Source of the DNA: Pseudomonas sp. | GTDB lineage: Bacteria; Pseudomonadota; Gammaproteobacteria; Pseudomonadales; Pseudomonadaceae | Direction of reading: 5' to 3' | Assembly: GCF_030690725.1 (NCBI RefSeq) | Contig: NZ_JAUYGD010000026.1 | Coordinates: 1-40,727, forward strand | DNA length: 40,727 nucleotides | Shown: piece after piece, positions 1 to 8,701 of the stretch | Layout of the letters: every line of letters begins with the position of its first letter | Position numbering within the stretch: the stretch's first letter is position 1 | Notes under the pieces: generated by a model | What the model saw: the letters and a program-made list of their open reading frames with translations, nothing else | The model's database searches: none | Told to the model about the DNA's origin: nothing | Program-made: the position numbers and the translations under genes

Positions 1-136
<136 letters not shown>

Positions 137-145
137 TAGCGGGTT

Positions 146-165
146 CGGCCCCGCAAGCGGGGCCG
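146..165 (+). terminator. GC hairpin between hpd and hmgA
   Basis: A perfect 9-bp GC-rich inverted repeat (CGGCCCCGC / GCGGGGCCG) sits 10 bp after the hpd stop and 26 bp before the hmgA start. It is followed by GATTTA, not by a run of T, so it is more likely a processing or partial-attenuation hairpin than a full terminator. Confidence 0.45.
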
Positions 166-191
166 GATTTATCCCACGATGGAGTTCTGTT

Positions 192-1331
192 ATGAGCCGT
201 AACTGGATCAGTTTTCCCCTGCGTGAAGGCGAGTGTTCGCGCCAGGCGCACTGCGACTTTCCCGAAGGCACCTACGAGCGCGAGATGGGCCGCGAGGGCT
301 TCTTCGGCCCCACCGCGCACCTGCACCACAAGCATCCGCCCACCGGCTGGATCGACTGGCAGGGGCCGCTGCGCCCGCATGCGTTCAATTTCAATGATAT
401 TTCCAGCGAGCGTGATTGCCCGCTGGCTGCGCCACTGACGCTGCATAACAACGATGTGAAGCTGCGCGTGTGGAAAACCCATGGCGCCATGCGCCATCTG
501 GTGCGCAATGCCGATGGCGATGACCTGCTGTTTATCCATGAGGGGGCAGGGCACTTCTATTGCGATTTCGGTCATTTGACCTACCGCGACGGCGACTACC
601 TGCTGATTCCCCGTGGTACTGCCTGGCGCATCGAGGCCAGTGAGCCGACCTTTATGCTGCTGATCGAAAGCACCGACGGCGCCTATCAGTTACCGGACAA
701 GGGTCTGCTCGGCCCGCAGGCGATCTTCGACCCGGCAGTGCTCGATCATCCGCGTATCGATGACGCCTTCAAGGCCCAGCAGGATGAAAACACCTGGCAG
801 ATTCGCATCAAGCGCCGTGGCCAGATCAGCACCGTGACCTACCCCTACAACCCGCTGGATGTGGTCGGCTGGCACGGCGACAACACCGTGGTGCGCCTCA
901 ACTGGCGCGATATCCGCCCGCTGATGAGCCACCGTTATCACTTGCCGCCGTCGGCGCACACCACCTTCGTGGCCAATGGTTTTGTGATCTGCACCTTTAC
1001 CCCGCGCCCAGTAGAAAGCGACCCCGGCGCGCTGAAGGTGCCGTTCTATCACAACAACGACGACTACGACGAAGTGCTGTTCTACCACCGTGGCAACTTC
1101 TTCAGCCGCGACAATATCGAGCAGGGCATGGTCACCCTGCACCCGTGCGGCTTCCCCCACGGCCCGCACCCCAAGGCACTGAAAAAGGCGCAGACCGATC
1201 CGGCCACCTTTATCGATGAAGTGGCGGTGATGATTGACACTCGCCGCGCCCTGGAAGTCGGCGAAGCCGCCGCCGGGGTGGATGTTCCCGAATATGTGAA
1301 TTCCTGGCGTGCGCCGGGCAAAGACAGCTAA
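192..1331 (+). CDS. hmgA: homogentisate 1,2-dioxygenase, short (379 aa) family type
   Basis: Opens the ring of homogentisate to give maleylacetoacetate, using one non-haem iron. The cupin-like C-terminal half carries the likely iron ligands: His287 in FYHNN, Glu294 in YDEV and His323 in GFPHGPHP, which parallels the His-Glu-His set of the human enzyme. At 379 residues it is clearly shorter than the roughly 430-residue HmgA of P. putida and P. aeruginosa and resembles the form found next to hpd in Vibrio and Shewanella (recollection of the family, not a search). GGAG lies 7 nt before the ATG. It sits between hpd and fahA on the same strand, which supports the role. A REP-like element separates it from fahA. 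A related aromatic-ring dioxygenase activity cannot be excluded from sequence alone. Confidence 0.85.
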   Translation: MSRNWISFPLREGECSRQAHCDFPEGTYEREMGREGFFGPTAHLHHKHPPTGWIDWQGPLRPHAFNFNDISSERDCPLAAPLTLHNNDVKLRVWKTHGAMRHLVRNADGDDLLFIHEGAGHFYCDFGHLTYRDGDYLLIPRGTAWRIEASEPTFMLLIESTDGAYQLPDKGLLGPQAIFDPAVLDHPRIDDAFKAQQDENTWQIRIKRRGQISTVTYPYNPLDVVGWHGDNTVVRLNWRDIRPLMSHRYHLPPSAHTTFVANGFVICTFTPRPVESDPGALKVPFYHNNDDYDEVLFYHRGNFFSRDNIEQGMVTLHPCGFPHGPHPKALKKAQTDPATFIDEVAVMIDTRRALEVGEAAAGVDVPEYVNSWRAPGKDS

Positions 1332-1336
1332 CAGCC

Positions 1337-1399
1337 GTAGGAGCGGGTCATACCCGCGAGTAAGCGGTGTAAAGCATCGCGGGCATGGCCCGCTCCTAC
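1337..1399. repeat. REP-like inverted repeat between hmgA and fahA
   Basis: Two 23-nt arms (1337-1359 and 1377-1399) are inverted copies of each other with only two mismatches, both compatible with G-U pairing in RNA. The ends read GTAGGAGCGGG and CCCGCTCCTAC, a common form of Pseudomonas extragenic palindromic repeat. It lies inside an apparent operon, where such elements can stabilise upstream mRNA or damp downstream expression. Confidence 0.75.
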
Positions 1400-1420
1400 A
1401 GATAAATTGAAGGTTGAACC

Positions 1421-2404
1421 ATGAAACTCGCATCACTGAAGCAAGGCCGCGATGGCGTACTCGTCGTGGTATCGCGCGATCTAAGCCGCGCTACTGAAGT
1501 CCCGGCGATTGCTGCCACCCTGCAGGCCGCGTTGGATAACTGGGCAGCGGCCAAGCCCAAGCTGGAGGCGGTCTACCAGCGCCTCAACGATGGCCTGGAA
1601 GAGGGCGCGTTTGCCTTCGATCAGGCGGCCTGCCACAGCCCGTTGCCGCGCGCCTATCACTGGGCCGATGGCAGCGCCTACGTCAATCACGTCGAGCTGG
1701 TGCGCAAGGCGCGCGGCGCCGAGATTCCGGAAAGCTTCTGGCATGACCCGCTGATGTACCAGGGCGGTGCTGACTGCTTTATCCCGCCGCATAGCCCGAT
1801 CCAGATGGCCGACGAGGCCTGGGGTATCGACCTGGAGGCCGAGATCGCGGTGATCACCGACGATGTGCCAATGGGCGCAAGCGCTGCCGAGGCGGCCGGA
1901 CATATCCAGCTGCTGATGCTGGTCAACGATGTGTCGCTGCGTAACCTGATTCCCGGTGAGTTGGCCAAGGGCTTCGGTTTCTACCAGAGCAAACCGTCGT
2001 CGAGCTTCTCGCCGGTGGCGATTACCCCGGATGAGTTGGGCGATACCTGGCGCGATGGCAAGGTGCATCGGCCGCTGGTGTCGCATATCAACGGCGCGCT
2101 GTTCGGCCAGCCGGATGCCGGCGTGGACATGACCTTCAACTTTCCGACTCTGGTCGCCCATGCGGCCAAAAGCCGGCCCCTGGGCTGCGGCACCATCATC
2201 GGTTCTGGCACCGTGTCGAACTACGACCGCAGCGCGGGTTCTTCCTGCCTGGCAGAGAAGCGCATGCTGGAAATCATCGAGAGCGGCGAGGCGAAAACCC
2301 CGTTCCTCAAGTTTGGTGACCGGGTGCGCATCGAGATGTTCGACGCCGCCGGCCATAGCCTGTTCGGCGCCATCGATCAGGCGGTGGAGCGTTATGAACA
2401 CTGA
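1421..2404 (+). CDS. fahA: fumarylacetoacetate hydrolase
   Basis: Catalyses the last step of homogentisate breakdown, splitting fumarylacetoacetate into fumarate and acetoacetate. The metal-binding core of the FAH fold is visible: Glu139 and Glu141 in GIDLEAEIAVI and Asp170 in VNDVSLRN, equivalent to the divalent-metal ligands of mammalian FAH. The C-terminal half has GSGTVSN and the expected short-form ending. At 327 residues it belongs to the shorter bacterial form rather than the roughly 430-residue form of the canonical Pseudomonas hmgABC operon. A plausible GAAGG ribosome site is 7 nt before the ATG. Its stop overlaps the maiA start by 11 bp, implying translational coupling. Confidence 0.92.
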   Translation: MKLASLKQGRDGVLVVVSRDLSRATEVPAIAATLQAALDNWAAAKPKLEAVYQRLNDGLEEGAFAFDQAACHSPLPRAYHWADGSAYVNHVELVRKARGAEIPESFWHDPLMYQGGADCFIPPHSPIQMADEAWGIDLEAEIAVITDDVPMGASAAEAAGHIQLLMLVNDVSLRNLIPGELAKGFGFYQSKPSSSFSPVAITPDELGDTWRDGKVHRPLVSHINGALFGQPDAGVDMTFNFPTLVAHAAKSRPLGCGTIIGSGTVSNYDRSAGSSCLAEKRMLEIIESGEAKTPFLKFGDRVRIEMFDAAGHSLFGAIDQAVERYEH

Positions 2405-3053
2405 GTTGACGCTCTACGGTTACTGGCGCTCCAGCGCGGCCTACCGGGTGCGCATCGCGTTGAACCTCAAGGGCCTGGCTTATCAACACGTGCCGGTGCA
2501 CCTGGTCAAGGACGGCGGCCAGCAGCATTCGGCCGAGTATCAGGCGCTTAATCCGCAGGAGCTGCTGCCGTTGCTGGTGGACCAGGGCAACGGCGGGGTA
2601 CGCATCGCCCAGTCGCTGGCGATTCTCGAATACCTCGACGAGGTCTTCCCCACGCCGGCGTTGCTGCCCAGTGATGCGGCGCAGCGCGCTCAGGTGCGCG
2701 CCTTGGCGCTGCATATCGCCTGCGACCTGCACCCGCTGAACAACCTGCGGGTGCTGCAGTACCTGAGCGGTGAGCTGGGCGTTGGCGAGGCGGCCAAGGA
2801 CGCCTGGTATCGCCACTGGCTGCACAAGGGCCTGGCTGCAGTCGAGGCGGGGCTGGCGGTGTTCAATGATCGCCTGTCGCTCGGCGAGCGGCCTGGATAT
2901 CTGGAAGCCTGTGTGGTTCCACAGCTGTATAATGCGCGCCGTTTTAACTGTGACCTTGATGCGTACCCGCGCATCCTCGCCATGGCGGCGCGTTGTGAAT
3001 CTCTGGATGCCTTTAAGCAGGCCGCGCCGGAGGTGCAACCCGACGCCCAGTGA
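2394..3053 (+). CDS. maiA: maleylacetoacetate isomerase (zeta-class GST)
   Basis: Glutathione-dependent cis-trans isomerase turning maleylacetoacetate into fumarylacetoacetate, the substrate of FahA next door. The zeta-GST signature is intact at the N-terminus: Ser13-Ser14-Ala-Ala-Tyr-Arg18-Val-Arg, with the catalytic serine and substrate-anchoring arginine. The thioredoxin-fold half (about residues 1-85, including NPQELLPLLV and the glutathione-binding QSLAILEYLDE) is followed by an all-helical C-terminal half. The start at 2394 gives 219 residues, the usual family length; a longer in-frame reading from 2160 would overlap fahA by 245 bp and is rejected. The 11-bp overlap with fahA fits an operon. 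No clear terminator follows. Confidence 0.93.
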   Translation: MNTELTLYGYWRSSAAYRVRIALNLKGLAYQHVPVHLVKDGGQQHSAEYQALNPQELLPLLVDQGNGGVRIAQSLAILEYLDEVFPTPALLPSDAAQRAQVRALALHIACDLHPLNNLRVLQYLSGELGVGEAAKDAWYRHWLHKGLAAVEAGLAVFNDRLSLGERPGYLEACVVPQLYNARRFNCDLDAYPRILAMAARCESLDAFKQAAPEVQPDAQ

Positions 3054-3196
3054 TCCTGCCGGCTTCGCCGCCGCTAGGGTCAGGCGAATCCGGTTTTGCA
3101 GAGCGAGCCAGGTTGCCAGATCGGCTGCCTTCACACTCTGCGTGCCTTGCCACTCCGCCGCGCCACAAGCGCTGCGGGTTCTATTTCGTCACAGAT

Positions 3197-3205
3197 AAAA
3201 ACAAA
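3197..3205 (+). promoter_or_regulatory. A-rich Hfq/Crc-like motif at the transporter start
   Basis: AAAAACAAA matches AAnAAnAA and lies immediately 5' of the AGG ribosome site of the transporter gene (ATG at 3216). Such motifs are bound by Hfq with Crc to repress translation of catabolic genes in Pseudomonas; function here is inferred. Confidence 0.45.
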
Positions 3206-3215
3206 CAGGTGACGC

Positions 3216-4676
3216 ATGACCCGTGAAAAACCCAAGAACCTCTGGCTCTCGCGCTGGGGCTTTATTCTTGCTGCAACCGGCTCCGCTGTGGGCCTGGGCA
3301 ATATCTGGAAGTTCCCCTACATCACCGGCGAATACGGCGGTGGTGCGTTTGTACTGATGTACCTGGCCTGCATCCTGGCTATCGGTATTCCGGTGATGAT
3401 GACCGAGATCGCCATTGGCCGCCGCGGCCGTGGTAGCCCCATCGATGCAATCGGTCGGGTGGTCAAGGAAAACAACGGCAACCCACTGTGGAAAATGGTC
3501 GGCGGCATGGCCATGCTGGCCGGTTTTATGATCCTGTGTTTTTACGTGGTGGTGGCCGGTTGGGCCTTTGCCTACACAGTGAAGATGCTCGACGGCTCGC
3601 TCGCTGCCACCAGTGTCGAGGCGCTCGGCGGGGTGTTCGAAGCGCATAACGCCAACCCCTGGCAGCTCGGCGGCTGGAGCGTGCTGGTGGCGCTGCTGAC
3701 CTTGTGGATCGTCGCCAAGGGCGTGCAGAAGGGCATTGAGAATGCCGTGCGCTGGATGATGCCGGGCCTGGCCTTGATGCTGCTGATTCTGGTGGGCTAC
3801 GCCTTTACCAGTGGCGGTTTCAGCGCCGGTTTCGATTTCCTGTTCAGCTTCGATGCCTCGAAAATCACCGGCGAAGCGTTGCTGGCCGCGCTGGGCCATG
3901 CGTTCTTCACCCTGAGCCTGGCCTCCGGGGCGATTCTCACCTATGGCTCCTACATTCCCGACGGCCAGTCGATAGCCCGCACCACCTTTATGGTGGCCAT
4001 CTGCGACACCTGCGTGGCGCTGCTGGCGGGGCTGGCGATCTTCCCGATTATCTTCGCCAACGGCATGAACCCGGGCGCCGGGCCAGGGCTGATCTTTATG
4101 AGCCTGCCGCTGGCCTTCCAGCAGATGCCGTTCGGCACTGCATTCGGCGTGCTGTTCTTTGCCATGGTGTCGATTGCCGCGCTGACGTCGGCCATTTCCA
4201 TGATCGAAGCCACGGTGGCCTACCTGAATGAAAAACACGGCATCAGCCGCATCAAGTCTGCCGCTCTGGCGGGCAGCGTGTTGTTGCTGATCAGTCTGCT
4301 GGCGATGCTCTCGTTCAACCTGCTGGCCGGCTGGACGCCACTGGGCAAGAACTTCTTCGACTGGCTGGATTACCTGACTTCACGTTGGATGATGCCGCTG
4401 GGCGGGATCTTTATGGTGCTGCTGGCCGGTTATGCGCTGCGCAGCGAGATCATGCGTGATGAGCTGAACCTGCCGCCGCTGGGCTATGCCCTCTGGCTGT
4501 TTATGGTGCGCTACGTCAGCCCGGTGCTGATTATGGTGGTGTTCCTGCATGCCCTGGGCTGGTTGATATTTGACCCGGTGGCCCAGTGGTACTGGATTGC
4601 CGGCGCCATCGGCCTGCTCGCGGTGCTCGGTGAAGTACTGCGACCACGGGTCGTACCGGCGCTCGCCGGGCGTTAA
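3216..4676 (+). CDS. sodium-dependent transporter (neurotransmitter:sodium symporter family)
   Basis: An inner-membrane Na+-coupled symporter of the NSS/SLC6 family, very likely for an amino acid. The hallmark first membrane segment is intact (WGFILAATGSAVGLGNIWKF, about residues 12-31), including the unwound GSAVGLGNIW stretch that binds substrate and sodium in LeuT. Eleven or twelve hydrophobic segments follow over 486 residues, a normal length for bacterial members. It starts 162 bp after maiA on the same strand with no obvious terminator between, and an A-rich motif abuts its ribosome site. Known bacterial members carry tyrosine, tryptophan or leucine, and the neighbourhood makes tyrosine or phenylalanine the natural guess; that specificity is inference. 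A strong terminator follows. Confidence 0.9.
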   Translation: MTREKPKNLWLSRWGFILAATGSAVGLGNIWKFPYITGEYGGGAFVLMYLACILAIGIPVMMTEIAIGRRGRGSPIDAIGRVVKENNGNPLWKMVGGMAMLAGFMILCFYVVVAGWAFAYTVKMLDGSLAATSVEALGGVFEAHNANPWQLGGWSVLVALLTLWIVAKGVQKGIENAVRWMMPGLALMLLILVGYAFTSGGFSAGFDFLFSFDASKITGEALLAALGHAFFTLSLASGAILTYGSYIPDGQSIARTTFMVAICDTCVALLAGLAIFPIIFANGMNPGAGPGLIFMSLPLAFQQMPFGTAFGVLFFAMVSIAALTSAISMIEATVAYLNEKHGISRIKSAALAGSVLLLISLLAMLSFNLLAGWTPLGKNFFDWLDYLTSRWMMPLGGIFMVLLAGYALRSEIMRDELNLPPLGYALWLFMVRYVSPVLIMVVFLHALGWLIFDPVAQWYWIAGAIGLLAVLGEVLRPRVVPALAGR

Positions 4677-4704
4677 TCACGCCAAGCTGAGCCGCAGTAG
4701 AGAA

Positions 4705-4737
4705 GGGCGCACGAGCCAAAGCCGTGCGCCCTTTTTT
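4705..4737 (+). terminator. rho-independent terminator after the NSS transporter
   Basis: A perfect 9-bp stem, GGGCGCACG (4705-4713) with CGTGCGCCC (4723-4731), is followed directly by six T residues. It closes the hpd-hmgA-fahA-maiA-transporter stretch. Confidence 0.93.
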
Positions 4738-4790
4738 ATGGTTGTCATAACCTTGGCGTGGACTTTCTGGCGATAACTCGCCATTCCCGA

Positions 4791-4818
4791 TAAAGCATCA
4801 GCGGAAACCTGCCGATAA
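4791..4818 (+). promoter_or_regulatory. sigma-28 (FliA)-like promoter for chemoreceptor 1
   Basis: TAAA (4791-4794), a 16-nt spacer and a perfect GCCGATAA (4811-4818) match the flagellar sigma-28 consensus TAAA-N15-GCCGATAA apart from one extra spacer base. Its position upstream of a chemoreceptor gene makes it credible. Confidence 0.6.
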
Positions 4819-5013
4819 ACCGGGTTATCCGCAGCATTCGGCTTTTGGCTTTATCGCCCTGATCTGCCGCCAACGCGTCTGGCCCGGGCCTTGGCGCTGT
4901 TACCTGAGCCCAGACCAGGCCTCTGGCGCAAGGGTTGCAATAAAGCGAGGCTAAACTGCCATCAGTAGTTCATGCGCTTGCCGGTCGCCATCTGCTGCCT
5001 TGCTGCGCTCGAT

Positions 5014-5021
5014 AATAAAAA
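5014..5021 (+). promoter_or_regulatory. A-rich Hfq/Crc-like motif at chemoreceptor 1
   Basis: AATAAAAA (AAnAAnAA) directly precedes the CGGAG ribosome site of the gene starting at 5035. A role in carbon catabolite control is inferred only. Confidence 0.4.
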
Positions 5022-5034
5022 CGGAGTTGTTGCT

Positions 5035-6990
5035 ATGTCCTCTTCTGCCGCTCGCCTGTTCGCCGACCTGTCTGTCGGTAAAAAGCTTATGTGTGGCTTC
5101 GGCCTGGTGCTGTTGCTCACGGTTGCCGTCACTGGCAGTGGCTTTCTGGCGGTGCAAGCCGTGTTGGACGGGCATGCCAGCACCAGCGGCCTGTCGGTAA
5201 TCGATGCCCAGGTGCTGCAGGCGCGCCGCGCCGAGCGTGATTTTGCCCTGCGGCAGACCAGCGATGCGGCTACCCAGGTGCATGAGCAGCTGGACCGAGT
5301 CGGCGCCGCAGTCGCCCAGCAGTTGGCCGCAGCTTCCGGCGCCGATCAGGCGCGTCTGCAAAGTATGCAGCAAGCCATCGACGACTACCGTCGCCAGTTC
5401 GACAGCTTTGTCGAGCAGCAGAACAATGCCCGTGCGGCGCGCACGCAGATGCGTGAGGCGGCCGGCGAAGCGCGTGATCAGTTCGATGTGATCGAGCTGG
5501 ACATGTACGACGCCGTGCGCGAACTGCGCCTGGAAGGTGACAAGCTGCGCGGCAGCGACCCGCTGACCCTGGCGGAAACCGCCTCGGGCCTGAGCAAACG
5601 CATGCTCGATCTGCGTGGCCATGAGAGCCAGTACATCATCGATGGCTCGGCCGAAGCCCTGGAAGAGTGGACCTATATCAACGACGACCTGCAAACCGTG
5701 GCGCGCAGCCTGATGGTTTGGCTGGATGACGACCAGAAAGGCGCCATCGATACCGCCTTGAAGGCCCTGGCCCTTTATCAGCAGGCCTTTACCAATTACC
5801 AGCAGGTGCGTGGGCTGAGTCAACAGAGCGAAGCCGCCATGGTTGAGCGCGCCCAGGCGGTGCTGGCTTTGGTGGATGAAGCCAAGGTCGAGGAAGAGCG
5901 CGCCATGGCGACGGATAGTCGCCAAGCCATGCTGATGCTCGGTGCCATGGGTATTGCGGCGGTGATTATTGGCATGCTGGCGGCGCTGATTATTTCCCGT
6001 CTGATTGTTGCGCCCTTGCAGCAGACCGTGGTGTTTGCCCAGCGCATCGCCGCGGGTGACCTGACCCACGACCTGCCGCAGGATCGGCGTGACGAGCCGG
6101 GCCAGTTGATGGCCGCCATGCAGGTGATGAGCGTGAGCCTGCGCACCCTGGTCGGGCGTATTGGTGGTGGCGTCAGCCAGATTGCCGCCGCTGCCGAACA
6201 GCTGTCGGCGATTACCGCGCAAACCAGCGCCGGTGTGCAGAACCAGAAGATGGAAACCGAACAGACCGCCACCGCCATGCATGAAATGGCCGCGACTGTG
6301 CAGGAAGTGGCGCAGAACGCCGAGCAGGCTTCCCTGGCCGCTCGCGCCGCCGATCAGGAAGCTCAGCAGGGCAATCAGGTGGTGCAGCAGGCGGTCAGCC
6401 AGATCGGCCATCTGGCCACCGAGGTCGAAGAGTCCGCCGAAGCCATCGCCGCGCTGAATCAGGAAAGCGCGCGGATTGGCGGCGTGCTGGAGGTGATTCG
6501 CAACGTCGCCGAACAGACCAATCTGCTCGCGTTGAACGCTGCCATCGAAGCCGCGCGGGCCGGCGAGCAGGGCCGTGGCTTTGCCGTGGTGGCCGATGAG
6601 GTGCGCGCCCTGGCCAAGCGTGCGCAGGATTCCACCGAAGAAATCGAAGGGCTGATCGCCAGCCTGCAGCGCCTGGCCAAGGGCGCTGTGGAGAAGATGG
6701 ACAGCAGCCGCAGCCTGACTCAACGCACCGTGGTTCTGGCTGGCGAAGCTGGCGCCGCTCTGGGCCGCATTACCCAGGCAGTGAGTACCATCGAGCAGAT
6801 GAACCAGCAGATCGCCGCTGCCGCCGAAGAGCAGAGTGCGGTGGCGGAAAATATCAGCGAAAGCGTGACGCGGGTGCGCGATATCGGCGAGCAAAGCGCC
6901 AGCGCCAGTGAGCAGACTGCGGCATCCAGCGCCGAGCTGGCGCGCCTGGGGGTTGAGCTGCAGGGGCTGGTGGCGCAGTTCCGCAGCTAG
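5035..6990 (+). CDS. methyl-accepting chemotaxis protein, probable HBM ligand-binding type (chemoreceptor 1)
   Basis: Inner-membrane receptor that senses a periplasmic ligand and controls CheA. It has a first membrane segment (about 18-40), a periplasmic helical region of about 255 residues, a second segment (about 299-322), a HAMP domain and a cytoplasmic signalling domain whose conserved tip ([20 protein letters not shown]) is near residues 490-510. The long, helical, cysteine-free sensor fits the helical bimodular (HBM) type, as in P. putida McpS and McpQ, which bind organic acids; the ligand here is unknown. The start at 5035 is chosen for its CGGAG site 8 nt upstream and gives 651 residues; the ATG at 4972 lacks one. 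There is no C-terminal CheR-docking pentapeptide. It ends 13 bp from the convergent chemoreceptor 2. Confidence 0.93.
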   Translation: MSSSAARLFADLSVGKKLMCGFGLVLLLTVAVTGSGFLAVQAVLDGHASTSGLSVIDAQVLQARRAERDFALRQTSDAATQVHEQLDRVGAAVAQQLAAASGADQARLQSMQQAIDDYRRQFDSFVEQQNNARAARTQMREAAGEARDQFDVIELDMYDAVRELRLEGDKLRGSDPLTLAETASGLSKRMLDLRGHESQYIIDGSAEALEEWTYINDDLQTVARSLMVWLDDDQKGAIDTALKALALYQQAFTNYQQVRGLSQQSEAAMVERAQAVLALVDEAKVEEERAMATDSRQAMLMLGAMGIAAVIIGMLAALIISRLIVAPLQQTVVFAQRIAAGDLTHDLPQDRRDEPGQLMAAMQVMSVSLRTLVGRIGGGVSQIAAAAEQLSAITAQTSAGVQNQKMETEQTATAMHEMAATVQEVAQNAEQASLAARAADQEAQQGNQVVQQAVSQIGHLATEVEESAEAIAALNQESARIGGVLEVIRNVAEQTNLLALNAAIEAARAGEQGRGFAVVADEVRALAKRAQDSTEEIEGLIASLQRLAKGAVEKMDSSRSLTQRTVVLAGEAGAALGRITQAVSTIEQMNQQIAAAAEEQSAVAENISESVTRVRDIGEQSASASEQTAASSAELARLGVELQGLVAQFRS

Positions 6991-7003
6991 TCAGAAGTCG
7001 CGC

Positions 7004-8611
7004 TCAAGTCTGAAACTGCAACACCGCGCTCTGCATGCTGCGCGCCACGCGGTCGAGGCTTTGCGCAGCCTCGGCCAGCTCATTGACGGTGCGGCTGTTT
7101 TGCTGCGACATCTGCGCGATATGTTCGACCTGCTGCGCCACCTCGCTGCTGGCGCGGCTCTGTTCGCTGATGGTCTGCGATATCTCTTCCACCACCTCGG
7201 CCGCGCGCTGCGCGCCGCCACGGATTTCACTGATCGACTCACCGGCCTGACGCGCCAGGGTCACGCCATCGTTCACCCGGGTGACCCCAGTCTGCATGCT
7301 GTTTACCGCCTGTTCGGTGCTGGTGCGGATGCGTTCGATCATCCCGGTGATTTCCTGGGTTGATTGCGCGGTGCGTGCAGCCAGGTTGCGTACCTCATCA
7401 GCCACCACGGCAAAGCCACGGCCGGCCTCGCCGGCGCGCGCGGCCTCAATGGCGGCGTTTAGCGCGAGCAGGTTGGTCTGTTCGGCGATGCTTTTGATCA
7501 CCTGGATGATCGAGTGAATTTCTTCCGATGATTCACCCAGCGCGGTGATGGTGGCGCTGGACTCGTTGACCGCTTCGGCAATCCGGCTCATGCCATCGAC
7601 CACGCCCATGATCACCTGGCCGCCATTGCTGGCCAGGTGTTCGGAGTGCGAGGAGATTTCCTGGGCATTGCGCGCGTGGCCGGCGATCTGTTCGATGTTC
7701 TGCATCATCTGCTCCATGGCCCCGGCCATGCTGCTGGCGCTCTGCGATTCTTCCGTGGTGCTGCGCACGATGCTTTGCGAGGCGCCGTTAAGGCTGCGCG
7801 CGGTTTGCTGCAACTGTTCTCCTTCCTGGCGGATGCCGTCGATCATCTGCCGCAGGTTGCCCTGCATGTCCGCCAGGGCCTGCTGCAGCTGCCCGGCTTC
7901 ATCGTTGCTGTCGACGCTGATGGTGCTGCGCAGGTTGCCTTGGGCAATGTTGCGCGCCACCCCGATGATTTTCTCCAGTGGGCGCAACACCGCTTTCATC
8001 AACTGGGTGGTGAGCAGGCAGAGCAGACAGCAGACCACGAAGATGCCGCCGATCAGCAACCAGGCGGCTTGTTGCACGGCGGCTTCGCCTTCGCTGCGGG
8101 TTTGCGCCGAATGCGCTTCGATCAGGCCGCTGAGGGCTTCGTTCTTTTCTTCCAGATCGCCGAAGCTGGCATCGAAGGCGGCCATCTGTTGGCGCGCGGC
8201 CTGCGGGTCAGTCAGGGCCAAGTTGACGATGCCTTCGGCCTGCTGGATGTAACTGGCCAGGGCCGGCTGCGACTGGCTGATGGCCTGGCGGATATCCGCG
8301 CTGAGCGGCAGTTTGGCGTTGTCGTTGAGGGTGCGGGTAAACCATTCGCTGTGCTCGCGCAGGTCATCGCGTACCTGGGTTACCGCCGCGCTGTCGGCAG
8401 GGTCGATATAGAAGGCTGCGAGTACATCTGCGCGCAGGGCGTCGTGCATCATGTCGCCTTCCAGGTGGTTGCGCAGGGCGCTGATGCTCAGCTGGTTTTC
8501 GTTGAGGGCGCTGGCCAGGCGGGTTTGTCCCCAGAAACCGATGCTCCCGAGCAGGGTGGCTGCCAGTATGCTGATCGCACCGCAGGCGATCATTTTCTGC
8601 CGGATATTCAT
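7004..8611 (-). CDS. methyl-accepting chemotaxis protein (chemoreceptor 2)
   Basis: Membrane chemoreceptor of 535 residues. A short cytoplasmic start is followed by membrane segment 1 (about 8-28), a periplasmic helical sensor of about 150 residues compatible with a single four-helix bundle, membrane segment 2 (about 182-206, rich in cysteine: VVCCLLCLL), HAMP, and the MA signalling domain with the conserved tip around residues 370-410 ([20 protein letters not shown]). The sensor region is not one I can assign to a ligand. The GGAG ribosome site 7 nt before the ATG is part of a hairpin. No convincing sigma-28 promoter was found upstream. It is convergent with chemoreceptor 1, with only 13 bp between the two stops. 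Confidence 0.92.
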   Translation of the reverse strand: MNIRQKMIACGAISILAATLLGSIGFWGQTRLASALNENQLSISALRNHLEGDMMHDALRADVLAAFYIDPADSAAVTQVRDDLREHSEWFTRTLNDNAKLPLSADIRQAISQSQPALASYIQQAEGIVNLALTDPQAARQQMAAFDASFGDLEEKNEALSGLIEAHSAQTRSEGEAAVQQAAWLLIGGIFVVCCLLCLLTTQLMKAVLRPLEKIIGVARNIAQGNLRSTISVDSNDEAGQLQQALADMQGNLRQMIDGIRQEGEQLQQTARSLNGASQSIVRSTTEESQSASSMAGAMEQMMQNIEQIAGHARNAQEISSHSEHLASNGGQVIMGVVDGMSRIAEAVNESSATITALGESSEEIHSIIQVIKSIAEQTNLLALNAAIEAARAGEAGRGFAVVADEVRNLAARTAQSTQEITGMIERIRTSTEQAVNSMQTGVTRVNDGVTLARQAGESISEIRGGAQRAAEVVEEISQTISEQSRASSEVAQQVEHIAQMSQQNSRTVNELAEAAQSLDRVARSMQSAVLQFQT

Positions 8612-8618
8612 GGCCAGA

Positions 8619-8640
8619 CTCCAACGGGTAAAGGTTGGAA
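8619..8640 (-). promoter_or_regulatory. hairpin pairing the ribosome site of chemoreceptor 2
   Basis: On the minus strand UUCCAAC and GUUGGAG form a 7-bp stem (one U-G pair) around an 8-nt loop. The second arm contains the GGAG ribosome site, so folding would hide it. A similar arrangement occurs at chemoreceptor 4. Confidence 0.4.
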
Positions 8641-8701
8641 TTCAGCCTAGCCTATGCGCGCTGCGTTTGTGGGGCCGGCCCAGGTGGGTCGGCATGTGGC
8701 G

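Larger units (their letters stand above)
4741..5034 (+). other. non-coding leader region of the first chemoreceptor gene
   Basis: No coding region is supported here. It carries a sigma-28-like promoter (4791-4818), a long untranslated leader of about 210 nt, and an A-rich motif next to the ribosome site. An in-frame upstream ATG at 4972 exists but has no ribosome site. Confidence 0.6.

Noticed and set aside
4951..6894. A 647-codon open frame on the minus strand
   Set aside because: It is fully antisense to chemoreceptor 1, is rich in His and Gln as expected from reading GC-rich coding DNA backwards, and matches no family.
8641..8701. Sigma-28 promoter for chemoreceptor 2
   Set aside because: A GCCGA stretch exists on the minus strand, but no TAAA or TCAAG-like -35 lies at the right distance.
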